Assembly (NCBI GenBank): GCA_963807675.1 | Contig: CAWECP010000006.1 | Span: 131,650-195,649, forward strand | Reading direction: 5' to 3' | Origin: Bog-473 sp963807675 | Lineage (GTDB): Bacteria; Actinomycetota; Acidimicrobiia; Acidimicrobiales; RAAP-2 | DNA length: 64,000 nt | Shown: one piece after another, positions 15,728 to 23,046 of the stretch | How positions within the stretch are numbered: position 1 is the stretch's first letter | Layout of the letters: each line of letters begins with the position of its first letter | Notes under the pieces: generated by a model | Told to the model about the DNA's origin: nothing | Database searches by the model: none | Seen by the model: only the letters and a program-made list of their open reading frames with translations | Made by a program: the position numbers and the translations under genes

Positions 15728-16925
15728 TGCTCACCTCCTTGGCCAGCTCGCGGTAGGCGACCGCCCCCCGTGAGGCCGGGTCGAACACTGTGATGGGCTG
15801 CCCGAAGGAGGGCGCCTCCGAGAGGCGGACCGTCCTCGGGATCACGACCTTGCACACCCGCTCGGAGAAGTGCTTCCGGACCTCGTTGGCCACATCGACC
15901 GAGAGGCGGGTACGCGCGTCGTACATGGTCAGCACGATGGTGGTCACCTCCAGCGACTCGTTCAGGTTGGTCGAGACCAGGTTGACGTTGCGCAGGAGCT
16001 GGCTCAGGCCCTCCAGGGCGTAGTACTCGCACTGGATGGGCACCATCACCTCGCCGGCCGCCGCCAGCCCGTTGACCGTGATGAGACCGAGCGAGGGCGG
16101 GCAGTCGATGAGAATGAAGTCGAAGTCGTCCACCACCGAGTCGACGGCCCGCTTCAGCTTGAGCTCTCGGCTGAAGGCGGGCACGAGCTCTATCTCGATG
16201 CCGGCCAGGTCGATGGTGGCCGGAGCCACGAAGAGGTTCTTGACGCTGGTCGGCTCGATGCAGTCCTCGAGGGGCTGCTCCCGCATGATCACGTCGTACA
16301 TGGAGTACTCGAAGTTGCGAGCCTCGACGCCCAGGCCGGTGGTGGCGTTCCCCTGCGGATCGAGGTCGACCACCAGGACCCGGTAGCCCTGCTCGGCCAG
16401 GGCGGCGCCCAGGTTCACCGTGGTGGTGGTCTTGCCCACGCCGCCCTTCTGGTTGGCGATGGCGATGACTCGCGGCAGCTCACGGACGACCGGCTTGGAG
16501 CCGTTCAGCAGCTCTACGGCCTCCTCCCGGATGGAAGGCGTCCGCATGCCCGGCTCCGGGGCTGGTGCTGACTCAGGGGCCGGGGCCGCGGCCACCTCAG
16601 GGGCTGAGACCGCCGGTTCCGCTGCCGCCACGGGGGCGGGGTCGGAGGTGGGGACGGGTTCCGCCACGGCGGGCGACTCAAGGACCGGCGCCGGTGGCTC
16701 TGGGACCGGCGCTGCGGCGGCGTGCTTCCCGACTGGGGCCGGCTCAGGGACCTGAACAGCCGGCTCCGTCTGCGCCCGCTGCATCGGGGTCGTCCGGGCC
16801 CTGGCCCGTGGTGTCGGGTTCGTCTCCGGCATTGCTTTTTCGGGCATCTCCGCCTGGGGCTCCTGCGCTGGGGTGGGATTGGAACCTACAGCCTCTCCGG
16901 AGGTGTGCTCAGTGGCCTCTGCCAT
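15702..16925 (-). CDS. parA: Chromosome partitioning ATPase ParA with Pro/Ala-rich N-terminal extension
   Basis: From residue ~150 the protein is a canonical ParA: VIAIANQKGGVGKTTTTVNLG (deviant Walker A), VVDLDPQGNATTGLG, ILIDCPPSLGLITVN and EAPSFGQPITVFDPASRGA. The first ~126 residues are an unusual low-complexity run of Pro, Ala, Glu, Val and Ser. An internal ATG at 16547 (MRTPSIREE) would give a protein of ordinary size. The same reading frame stays open and Pro-rich upstream of 16925 (PVEPVEPVEPPPPPD, over a 9-bp triplicated repeat) until a stop near 17025, without a standard start. So the true N-terminus is uncertain. It overlaps parB. Confidence 0.92.
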   Translation of the reverse strand: MAEATEHTSGEAVGSNPTPAQEPQAEMPEKAMPETNPTPRARARTTPMQRAQTEPAVQVPEPAPVGKHAAAAPVPEPPAPVLESPAVAEPVPTSDPAPVAAAEPAVSAPEVAAAPAPESAPAPEPGMRTPSIREEAVELLNGSKPVVRELPRVIAIANQKGGVGKTTTTVNLGAALAEQGYRVLVVDLDPQGNATTGLGVEARNFEYSMYDVIMREQPLEDCIEPTSVKNLFVAPATIDLAGIEIELVPAFSRELKLKRAVDSVVDDFDFILIDCPPSLGLITVNGLAAAGEVMVPIQCEYYALEGLSQLLRNVNLVSTNLNESLEVTTIVLTMYDARTRLSVDVANEVRKHFSERVCKVVIPRTVRLSEAPSFGQPITVFDPASRGAVAYRELAKEVSNGAPQRTR

Positions 16926-16976
16926 CGCCTCTGGGGGCGCTGCCGGGACCGTCTGGGCATCCGGCGGGGGAGGAGG

Positions 16977-17003
16977 CTCAACGGGCTCAACGGGCTCAAC
17001 GGG
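16977..17003. repeat. Triplicated 9-bp repeat upstream of parA
   Basis: Three exact CTCAACGGG units stand in tandem. On the minus strand they read Pro-Val-Glu, in frame with the Pro-rich ParA extension. Confidence 0.85.
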
Positions 17004-17208
17004 AGACCGAGGACCCGGAGATCAGCTTCTTGACGGGGTCCACAGAAGTGGGTTCTGGCGGGTCAGCGGGGGGTGACGGCTGGGAAGGCTGCGGTATCTC
17101 GTGGGGTGCCCTAGCTCTGCGCCGGATGCGCATCAGGCAAGCTCTCCCATACCCCGCACCACGCCGCCTATCCTGGCGTGCCAGCGCCTCGAGGTCAAGG
17201 GTTGAAAA

Positions 17209-17224
17209 TGTTTCACGTGGAACC
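17209..17224. promoter_or_regulatory. parS site 1
   Basis: TGTTTCACGTGGAACC matches the near-universal bacterial parS consensus TGTTTCACGTGAAACA at 13-14 of 16 positions, including the CACGTG core. It lies in the ~500-base gap between parA and rsmG (16926-17431), where I find no convincing gene. Confidence 0.9.
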
Positions 17225-17275
17225 CCCGACCAACCCCGTGGCGGTTACTGAAGGCAGGCCTGGGCTCCCTGACGT

Positions 17276-17291
17276 TGTTCCACGTGGAACC
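17276..17291. promoter_or_regulatory. parS site 2
   Basis: TGTTCCACGTGGAACC has a perfectly palindromic core GTTCCACGTGGAAC. It is the second of three sites spaced about 65 bases apart, adjacent to the parAB genes that encode its binding partners. Confidence 0.88.
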
Positions 17292-17340
17292 TCCGACCCA
17301 GCTCCGTATGCGGTCACTGGGGCCCTGGCCCCCCTGGACC

Positions 17341-17356
17341 TGTTTCACGTGGAACG
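17341..17356. promoter_or_regulatory. parS site 3
   Basis: TGTTTCACGTGGAACG shares the same core as site 1. The three sites at 17209, 17276 and 17341 form a compact ParB-loading cluster about 4-5.5 kb from the candidate origin. Confidence 0.9.
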
Positions 17357-17431
17357 TGGTCCCGCCCTCTGCTGGCTGCGAATGGGCAGACGGGGCCTGG
17401 GGAGGCGGAGCGCCAAGCCGTGTCCCGTCCG

Positions 17432-18058
17432 TCAGAAAAGGGGCTTCTTGGCCGGCACTCCGTTGCGGCGCGCATAGCGCTCGGGGCACCGTTCGGCCTG
17501 CCGCAGAACCTGGTAGGCGAACTCCCCCCGGGCCGGCTCCGAGGGCACCAGGCCGAGTTGCCGCAAGCCCTCGACCGGCCAGCGGACCTCTCCCTGTGTC
17601 CCCTCCTCGCGGGCCGGGGGCTCGGAGACCACGAGCCAACCCCCCACCTTCAAGAACGGCGCAGAACACTCGGCCACGACAGCGGGGCGGCCAAAGGAAC
17701 GGGCCAGGACACCCTCGAATTCTCCTCTCCACCGCAGGTCCCGACCGAGCTCCTCGGCCCGGCCGCAGATGATCTCGGTCCGCCCCTGCAGCCCCAACCG
17801 CTCGACGGCGCGACACAGGAAGTCGGTGCGACGGGCACTGGCGTCGAGCAGGACCAGGGAGGCCTCGGGCCAATGCTGAGCTACCACCAGGCCGGGCAGC
17901 CCTCCCCCAGAACCCAGGTCGAGCACCCGGGGCCGGGGGCCGGTCTCCAACTCCCGGGCGATCTCGGCGAACCCCTCGGCGTGGCGCAGCTGGATCTCGA
18001 GTGGACCGGGACCCAGGAATCCGGCCCGTCGGGCATCAGCCAGCACCTGGTCCAGCAT
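17432..18058 (-). CDS. rsmG: 16S rRNA (guanine-527-N7)-methyltransferase
   Basis: The ~208-residue SAM-dependent enzyme shows RVLDLGSGGGLPGLVVA (motif I), LVLLDASARRTDFLCRAVERL and EIICGRAEELG. ARSFGRPAVVAECSAPFLKVGG follows, all typical of RsmG/GidB. The ATG at 18058 (MLDQVLADAR) gives the usual N-terminus. An in-frame start 34 codons earlier (18160) would add a low-complexity Pro/Ser/Gly segment and is less likely. It follows jag by about 115 bases on the same strand. The order jag-rsmG-parA-parB is conserved near actinobacterial origins. Confidence 0.93.
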   Translation of the reverse strand: MLDQVLADARRAGFLGPGPLEIQLRHAEGFAEIARELETGPRPRVLDLGSGGGLPGLVVAQHWPEASLVLLDASARRTDFLCRAVERLGLQGRTEIICGRAEELGRDLRWRGEFEGVLARSFGRPAVVAECSAPFLKVGGWLVVSEPPAREEGTQGEVRWPVEGLRQLGLVPSEPARGEFAYQVLRQAERCPERYARRNGVPAKKPLF

Positions 18059-18173
18059 GGCGGCGGCCGGTGGCGCCACGGGTCTCAGGGATGGGCCACG
18101 AGAAGCGGGGGAGGGGAAGGGGGCAGAGTGGCCCTCGCCCCCCTCGTCGGGCCCGGGCATCGCCCGACGAGCG

Positions 18174-19213
18174 TCAGCCGGGGGCGATGACGATGTAGCG
18201 GTTCGGGTCCTCGCCCTCCGAGCGGGTCACGACCCCCGACATCTCATTGATGGCGTCGTGCACGGACTTGCGGTCGGCCGGACTCATGGCCTCCAGCGCC
18301 TTCTCCTGGCCCGAGGAGAGCACCTCTTCAGCGATCTGCACGCTGAAGCGCTTGAGGGCCGCCGAGCGCTTCTCCCGGTAGCCGGCGACGTCGACCAGGA
18401 TCCGGTCGGTGCGCGACGGGCACTGTCGCTGGACGACCGCCCTCGTCAGGTCTTGCACGGCCAGCAGGGTCGAGCCACGCGGGCCTACCAGGATGCCGAG
18501 GTCATCGCCCATTGCGGCGATCTCGACCGTGTCCTCGTCGAGGAGGCGGCACTCGACCGAAGCCTCCACCCCGTACTCGCTCAGAAGGCCGGCCAGAAAG
18601 GCCCGGCCGACTTCACCCTGCTCCTCGAGTGTCATTCCCTCGGCCATGTCCTCTGCCTCCTTCACTTCGTTGTCGCCCTGCTCGACCTGACGTGGTGCGC
18701 GCGCCGTCGGCCGGGGCGACGAACCGTTCTGCGAAGCCTCAGCCGACCCGTCCGCCCCGACGGCCGCCTTGCTGCGATTGCGTCGTCGTCGCGCCGAGCG
18801 ACTGGTGCCGCTTCCCGCCGCGGCCCTACCCTCACCACCGCCTGCAGCGCCGGCGTCGGCGTCGGCAGCGCCACCGCCACCTCCGGCGCGACCCCGGAAC
18901 CGCCGCCGGAGCCCCGGCCGCCGGACCCACCCGACGACGGGGCCGAAGCCGATCCGCCCGACGAGGTCCGCTGACCCCCGCCCTGACGACCCGCCGAGCG
19001 GCTGGTGCGACGAGAGCGCTCGCGCTTGGGTCGGGCGCCGACGGGACGCACGCGGGCCCGCACGCGGGCCTCCTCACGCACCCGACCGAATAGGCCCGTC
19101 TTCGCCTCGGTCAGGACGATGATCTCGGCATCACCCTCGGCCACGCCCAGCTGCTCCAGGGCGCGCTCGGTCGCCTCCTCGACGGTCTTTCCCGTCACCT
19201 CAACCCATTCCAC
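18174..19213 (-). CDS. jag: Jag / KhpB RNA-binding protein, reading frame broken near 18893
   Basis: The upstream part starts at GTG 19213 (MEWVEVTGKTVEEATERALEQLG) and is the Jag_N domain. The downstream part has a KH domain (GILVGPRGSTLLAVQDLTR) and an R3H domain (VDVAGYREKRSAALKRF to RSEGEDPNRYIVIAPG). They lie in different frames. The KH frame is open upstream and encodes a convincing linker (GADGSAEASQNGSSPRPTAR) as far as a CCCC run at 18892-18895. One extra C there would join both halves into one protein of ~346 residues, the normal Jag architecture. I therefore treat it as one gene with a one-base deletion. The alternative is two coupled genes, with a GTGA overlap at 18662-18665. It lies just downstream of yidC. 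Confidence 0.85.
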
Positions 19214-19216
19214 GAG

Positions 19217-20320
19217 CTACCGCGCCTTTCTCGCCCGCTTGGACCGGGACCGCGGATGCTGTTTGGGGGCTGCCGTACTCTCGGAATCGGCCGCCGCCTT
19301 GCCGTTGGCGCCCTTGCCCGACGGGCCCTTGCCGTTGCCGCCGGAGCGGCCGTTCGAGCCGGGCCGGGCCTTCGGCGGCACCGTACCCTTGGCCAGCGAC
19401 GTCCCGTCCGTCGCCGTCGACTTCTTCTTGGCTGCCGGTTTGGACGAGGGCGGGGGCGGAGGTTTCTGCTCCTTCTCCTTCTCCTTTTCGTCCTTCGTCG
19501 AACCGATCTCGCGCTCGGCCGCCACCGGCGTCACCATGCCCGTCCGGAACATAATGTCTTGCGTGCCGATCCTCATTGCCGAAGACACCACCATATAAAT
19601 GGTTGCTCCAGCAGGCACTTTTATGTAAATAACCGCGAACAGAAGAGGGAAGATCTTCTGCATTGTTTGCATCTGTGGGTTGGCGGCAGCCGCCTGCGGA
19701 TTGCGACTGTTCATCTGCTTCATTTGGTAGTACTGCAGGAATACGGCTATCCCGATAAGAGCCAGGTAGGGAAGGATTCCCGGGAACCCATGGTGGGACA
19801 GTGGCGAACTCGACAAATCCATTCCGAACCACCAGTGCATTTGGCCGTGACTGGCGACCAGCGCATGGTGCATTTGCGAATTCGGAGGCAGATATTCGCT
19901 ATTTTTTGCCGTGGTCTTTGAGAGATCGCGGATGAGCGAATACAGCACAATGAGGAACGGCATTTGCAGCAGAGGCGGCAGGCAGGCCCCGAAGGGGCTC
20001 GTCCCGTTGTCCTTGTAGAGCCGCATCATCTCCTGGTTGAGCAGCTCCCGGTTCTCGGGGCCCTTGTACTTGGCCTGGAGCTTCTTCATCTCCGGCTGCA
20101 GGCGTTGCATGGCGATCATCGACCGCGTGCTCTTCACCGTGATGGGGGTGAGGGCCAGCATGATGATCACGGTCAGGCCGGCGATGGCGAAGCCGTAGTT
20201 GGGCCAGACGGCATAGAGGCCGGCCAGGATCCAGCCGAACAGCTTCAGCAGCGGATGGAAGACGTTGAGGATGGGCTGGATCGGGTTCGAGGCCAGCAGG
20301 GGGTGCAGCGTGCTCAGCAT
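19217..20320 (-). CDS. yidC: Membrane protein insertase YidC (OxaI family)
   Basis: The 367-residue protein has the hydrophobic core of the Gram-positive YidC type: ILNVFHPLLKLFGWILAGLY, VIIMLALTPITVKSTRSM, LQPEMKKLQAKYK, LLQMPFLIVLYSLIRDLS, ILPYLALIGIAVFLQYYQM and FPLLFAVIYIKVPAGATIYM. A ~100-residue Lys/Gly/Pro/Ser-rich C-terminal tail follows, typical of ribosome-interacting YidC. Start ATG 20320 overlaps the yidD stop (TGATG). A farther start would overlap yidD extensively and is rejected. The segment at about 19545-19935 is clearly less GC-rich than the rest of the gene and uses A/T-ending codons. Confidence 0.95.
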   Translation of the reverse strand: MLSTLHPLLASNPIQPILNVFHPLLKLFGWILAGLYAVWPNYGFAIAGLTVIIMLALTPITVKSTRSMIAMQRLQPEMKKLQAKYKGPENRELLNQEMMRLYKDNGTSPFGACLPPLLQMPFLIVLYSLIRDLSKTTAKNSEYLPPNSQMHHALVASHGQMHWWFGMDLSSSPLSHHGFPGILPYLALIGIAVFLQYYQMKQMNSRNPQAAAANPQMQTMQKIFPLLFAVIYIKVPAGATIYMVVSSAMRIGTQDIMFRTGMVTPVAAEREIGSTKDEKEKEKEQKPPPPPSSKPAAKKKSTATDGTSLAKGTVPPKARPGSNGRSGGNGKGPSGKGANGKAAADSESTAAPKQHPRSRSKRARKAR

Positions 20321-20607
20321 CAGCGTGACCGTCCTTCCTCGTGCGCGTGGACGGGCACCGCCAGGGGCACCAGGTCGACCCCATGGGGACCGAAGGGCCG
20401 GCAACGCAGCAGGCGGCGCGCCGTCAGGGCGGTGGCCCGCCCGAACCCGTGCTCGGTGTAGGCCTCTTTCGCGTAGTTCGAGCAGCTGGGGTAGAAGCGG
20501 CAGGGCGACATCCGGCCCGAGGCCGCCCCTTGATAGGCCGTGAGCAGGGACAACGCGACCCGGTTGGCCAGGCGCGGGCGGTGCTCGGGCGAGGCTCCGG
20601 CGCTCAC
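20320..20607 (-). CDS. yidD: Membrane protein insertion efficiency factor YidD
   Basis: The 95-residue protein holds the YidD signature: LLTAYQGAASGRMSPCRFYP followed by SCSNYAKEAYTEHGFGRATAL and RLLRCRPFGPHGVDLVP, with its conserved cysteines. It assists YidC-dependent insertion. It starts at GTG overlapping the rnpA stop (GTGA), and its stop overlaps the yidC start, so rnpA-yidD-yidC are translationally coupled. Confidence 0.95.
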   Translation of the reverse strand: MSAGASPEHRPRLANRVALSLLTAYQGAASGRMSPCRFYPSCSNYAKEAYTEHGFGRATALTARRLLRCRPFGPHGVDLVPLAVPVHAHEEGRSR

Positions 20608-20966
20608 GGGGTCACCGCCGGTACCTGTCCGGCGCGCCGCAGGGCGGTGGCCACGTCCGAACGGAAGGCCGCCGATGGCTGGGTGACCGCGCCCGGGGCG
20701 ACGCGTAGCAGGTAGAAGCCGCGAGGCAAGGTGGCCGCCTCGGCGCGCACCACCTCACGGGCCCGCCGGCGCAGGGTGTTGCGCATCACGGCCGTGCCGC
20801 AATGGCGACCGATTGCGTATCCCACCTGGGGAAACACGCCGGGCGCTCCGTCGTCGGCCGGCACGAACGACGCCCGCACGGTGCCGCTCGCAGCGCGGGC
20901 GCGGGACCGCTGCAGCTCGGCGAAGTCGGAGCGGGAGGTGAGACGACCGAACGTCCGTCGGGGCAC
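20604..20966 (-). CDS. rnpA: Ribonuclease P protein component
   Basis: The 120-residue basic protein starts at GTG (PRRTFGRLTSRSDFAELQ). It contains the RNR signature as AVMRNTLRRRAREVVR and the YAIGRHCGTAVMRN segment. It is the protein cofactor of RNase P, which matures tRNA 5' ends. It is separated from rpmH by only 7 bases, the universal rpmH-rnpA arrangement next to dnaA. Confidence 0.95.
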   Translation of the reverse strand: MPRRTFGRLTSRSDFAELQRSRARAASGTVRASFVPADDGAPGVFPQVGYAIGRHCGTAVMRNTLRRRAREVVRAEAATLPRGFYLLRVAPGAVTQPSAAFRSDVATALRRAGQVPAVTP

Positions 20967-20973
20967 GTCGGCC

Positions 20974-21108
20974 TCAGGCGGTGAGCCGGTGGCGTCCCTT
21001 GAGCCGCCGTGACTTCAAGATGGCCCGCCCGGCACGGGTGGACATGCGCTTGCGGAAGCCATGGGTCTTGGCCCGCTTCCGGGTGTTGGGTTGGTAGGTG
21101 CGCTTCAC
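20974..21108 (-). CDS. rpmH: 50S ribosomal protein L34
   Basis: The 44-residue product from GTG 21108 is KRTYQPNTRKRAKTHGFRKR followed by MSTRAGRAILKSRRLKGRHR, an unmistakable L34. A longer in-frame start (21189) would add 27 residues unknown in L34 and is rejected. It is divergent from dnaA; the 246 bases between the two starts must contain both promoters. Confidence 0.97.
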   Translation of the reverse strand: MKRTYQPNTRKRAKTHGFRKRMSTRAGRAILKSRRLKGRHRLTA

Positions 21109-21354
21109 GTCAATCAGCCTTTCGCGACCAAACGGCGTCCCCGGCCGGTCCGTCGCAGGGTCCGTGCCGCGGCCCTCGGTAGCGTCCACTGGCCGGCGGC
21201 GGCGAGTCGTCCCATGTTAGGCGCGTTTTGTGGATCGGCTCTAGTCGCATCCGCCCCCCGCGGTGTACGTTCGACCAATTCCCCGCACCGAGGATCGTTC
21301 CGAACATCGTGGCTGGACGCCGAGGGGGGAGAAGGGGCGATCGGGAGAGCGGTG
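21109..21354. promoter_or_regulatory. rpmH-dnaA divergent regulatory region
   Basis: The 246 bases between the start codons of rpmH and dnaA hold no gene. The element TTTGTGGATC (about 21228-21237) resembles an inverted DnaA box, as expected for an autoregulated dnaA promoter. I cannot assign precise promoters. Confidence 0.4.
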
Positions 21355-22746
21355 ATGCAGGCTGGAGATCTCTGGACACGGTGCACCGGGTCGCTGCGCG
21401 ACCAGGTCTCGGAGACCACCTGGCAGCTCTGGCTCTCTGGGATCGAGCCGATCGGCTACCGGGATGGCGTCATGGTCCTGTCCGTCCCGAACGGGCTGAT
21501 CCGGGAGCGGATCGAGTCGCGCTACCTGCCCATGATCGAGGACACCCTGGCCAATGAGGTCGGGGCCCCGGTCCGGGGCCGCCTCGAGGTGCACGAAACC
21601 GAGCTGGCCGGTCCCGCGGTCGAGCCCGACGCCATCTTCGGGCTGCCGGCCGACCCCGAGCCGGTGCTGGAGCCGTCGGCCCCGGCGGTGATCAGGGTCG
21701 GCCGGGAGTCGCCGGCCGTCCAGCTCGACTCCAAGTTCACCTTCGAGACCTTCGTGGCCGCCTCCTCCAACCGCCTGGCCCACGCGGCGGCCCAGGCCGT
21801 GGCCGAGACGCCCGGGCGGTCCTACAACCCCCTCTTCATTTACGGAGACAGCGGCTTGGGCAAGACCCACCTGCTCCACGCCATCGGCAACTACGTCACC
21901 GAGAACTACGCCCGCCGCAAGGTGCTCTACGTCACCACCGAGACCTTCATGAACGACTTCGTCGACTCGCTGCGCACTTCGACCACCCTGGCCTTCAAGC
22001 GGCGTTACCGCGACTGCGACGTCCTGCTGATCGACGACGTCCAGTTCATGGAGCGCAAAGAGGGCCTCCAGGAGGAGTTCTTCCACACCTACAACGACCT
22101 GAAGGGCGCCTCCAAGCAGATCGTGCTCACCTCGGACCGGCCGCCCAAGTCCATCGAAACGCTCGAAGACCGCCTGCGCAGCCGCTTCCTCTCCGGTCTG
22201 ATCACCGAGATCGACCCCCCCGACCTCGAGACCCGCCTGGCCATCCTGCGCTCCAAGTCCATGAGCGAACACCAGGACGTGCCCGACGACGTGCTCGAGT
22301 TCATCGCCTCGCACGTGAAGGACAACATTCGCGAGCTCGAGGGGGCGCTGATCCGCATCTGCGCCTTCGCCAAGCTCAACAACGAGCCCATCTCCCTGAC
22401 CCAGGCCGAGAAAGTGCTGTCGGACCTCGTCCTGGCGGGGGAGCCGCGGCGGATCTCGCCTCAAATGATCCTCGACGCCACCGCGGCCAGCTACGGCTTC
22501 TCCGTCGAGGCCCTGTGCGGCCCCAGCCGCACGCGGCCACTGGTCACGGCGCGCCAGGTCGCCATGTACCTGACCCGCGAGCTCACGGACTACAGCTATC
22601 CGGCCATCGGGCGGGTCTTCGGAAAGCGGGACCACACGACGGTGATCCACGCGGTCGACAAGATCGCCGGCCAAATGCAGGAGCGCCGGCAGATCTACGA
22701 GCAGGTCACCGAGCTCATCCAGAAGATCCGTGCCGGATCGGGCTGA
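21355..22746 (+). CDS. dnaA: Chromosomal replication initiator protein DnaA
   Basis: The 463-residue AAA+ initiator has the N-terminal domain I (LWTRCTGSLRDQVSETTWQL) and a short Pro/Glu-rich linker. The ATPase has Walker A GDSGLGKTHLL, Walker B VLLIDDVQFMERKEG and sensor 2 KDNIRELEGALIR. The C-terminal DNA-binding domain carries ALCGPSRTRPLVTARQVAMY and the DnaA signature GKRDHTTVIHAV. ATG 21355 is chosen; GTG 21352 immediately before it would add one residue. An in-frame extension far upstream overlaps rpmH and is rejected. Domain II is much shorter than in Streptomyces. Confidence 0.97.
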   Translation: MQAGDLWTRCTGSLRDQVSETTWQLWLSGIEPIGYRDGVMVLSVPNGLIRERIESRYLPMIEDTLANEVGAPVRGRLEVHETELAGPAVEPDAIFGLPADPEPVLEPSAPAVIRVGRESPAVQLDSKFTFETFVAASSNRLAHAAAQAVAETPGRSYNPLFIYGDSGLGKTHLLHAIGNYVTENYARRKVLYVTTETFMNDFVDSLRTSTTLAFKRRYRDCDVLLIDDVQFMERKEGLQEEFFHTYNDLKGASKQIVLTSDRPPKSIETLEDRLRSRFLSGLITEIDPPDLETRLAILRSKSMSEHQDVPDDVLEFIASHVKDNIRELEGALIRICAFAKLNNEPISLTQAEKVLSDLVLAGEPRRISPQMILDATAASYGFSVEALCGPSRTRPLVTARQVAMYLTRELTDYSYPAIGRVFGKRDHTTVIHAVDKIAGQMQERRQIYEQVTELIQKIRAGSG

Positions 22747-23046
22747 CGACCCCCGCCACGCCGCCCGGACGTCCCGCCTGTGGCCGGCCCCGGGCAAAGC
22801 CTGTGGACCGGCACACCGCACCCTGGGGACAGGGCCCGGACCCGTCCCCAGCCCGGTGCCGCGGCCGGGTTTGCCCCGCGCGATCGGTCCGCGTACCGCA
22901 CAGGCCCGTGGGGACAAGTTTGGGGGCGGGACGCAGGGCCTCGGCTGTGTCGTCCACAATTCACAGCCCTTACTACCGTTACTACTCACTTACATCCCTC
23001 TCTTTACGATGAAGAACTGGGGAACCACCCGAAAGGACTGCCGCCG
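22747..23046. other. oriC: Candidate replication origin oriC (dnaA-dnaN gap)
   Basis: This 300-base gap lies where actinobacterial oriC normally is. It contains several sequences close to the actinobacterial box TTGTCCACA: TCGTCCACA (22950-22958, one mismatch) and TGGGGACAA (22909-22917, complement TTGTCCCCA, one mismatch). Weaker ones are at 22802-22810, 22824-22832 and 22842-22850. Right of the best box the sequence becomes AT-richer (about 22956-22998). There TTACTACCGTTACTAC (22970-22985) gives DnaA-trio-like AAT/GAT triplets on the lower strand in the expected orientation. Function is inferred from position and motifs. Confidence 0.8.

Noticed and set aside
17133..17873. A minus-strand frame of 246 codons across the parS cluster
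   Set aside because: It is out of frame with rsmG, covers the parS sites and is Arg/Gly/Pro-rich without any domain.
21061..21354. In-frame upstream extension of dnaA overlapping rpmH
   Set aside because: It would add ~98 residues unlike any DnaA domain I and run antisense through L34; ATG 21355 gives the normal N-terminus.
22780..23046. In-frame upstream extension of dnaN
   Set aside because: It would translate the candidate origin with its DnaA boxes; GTG 23047 gives the standard clamp N-terminus and has a ribosome-binding site.
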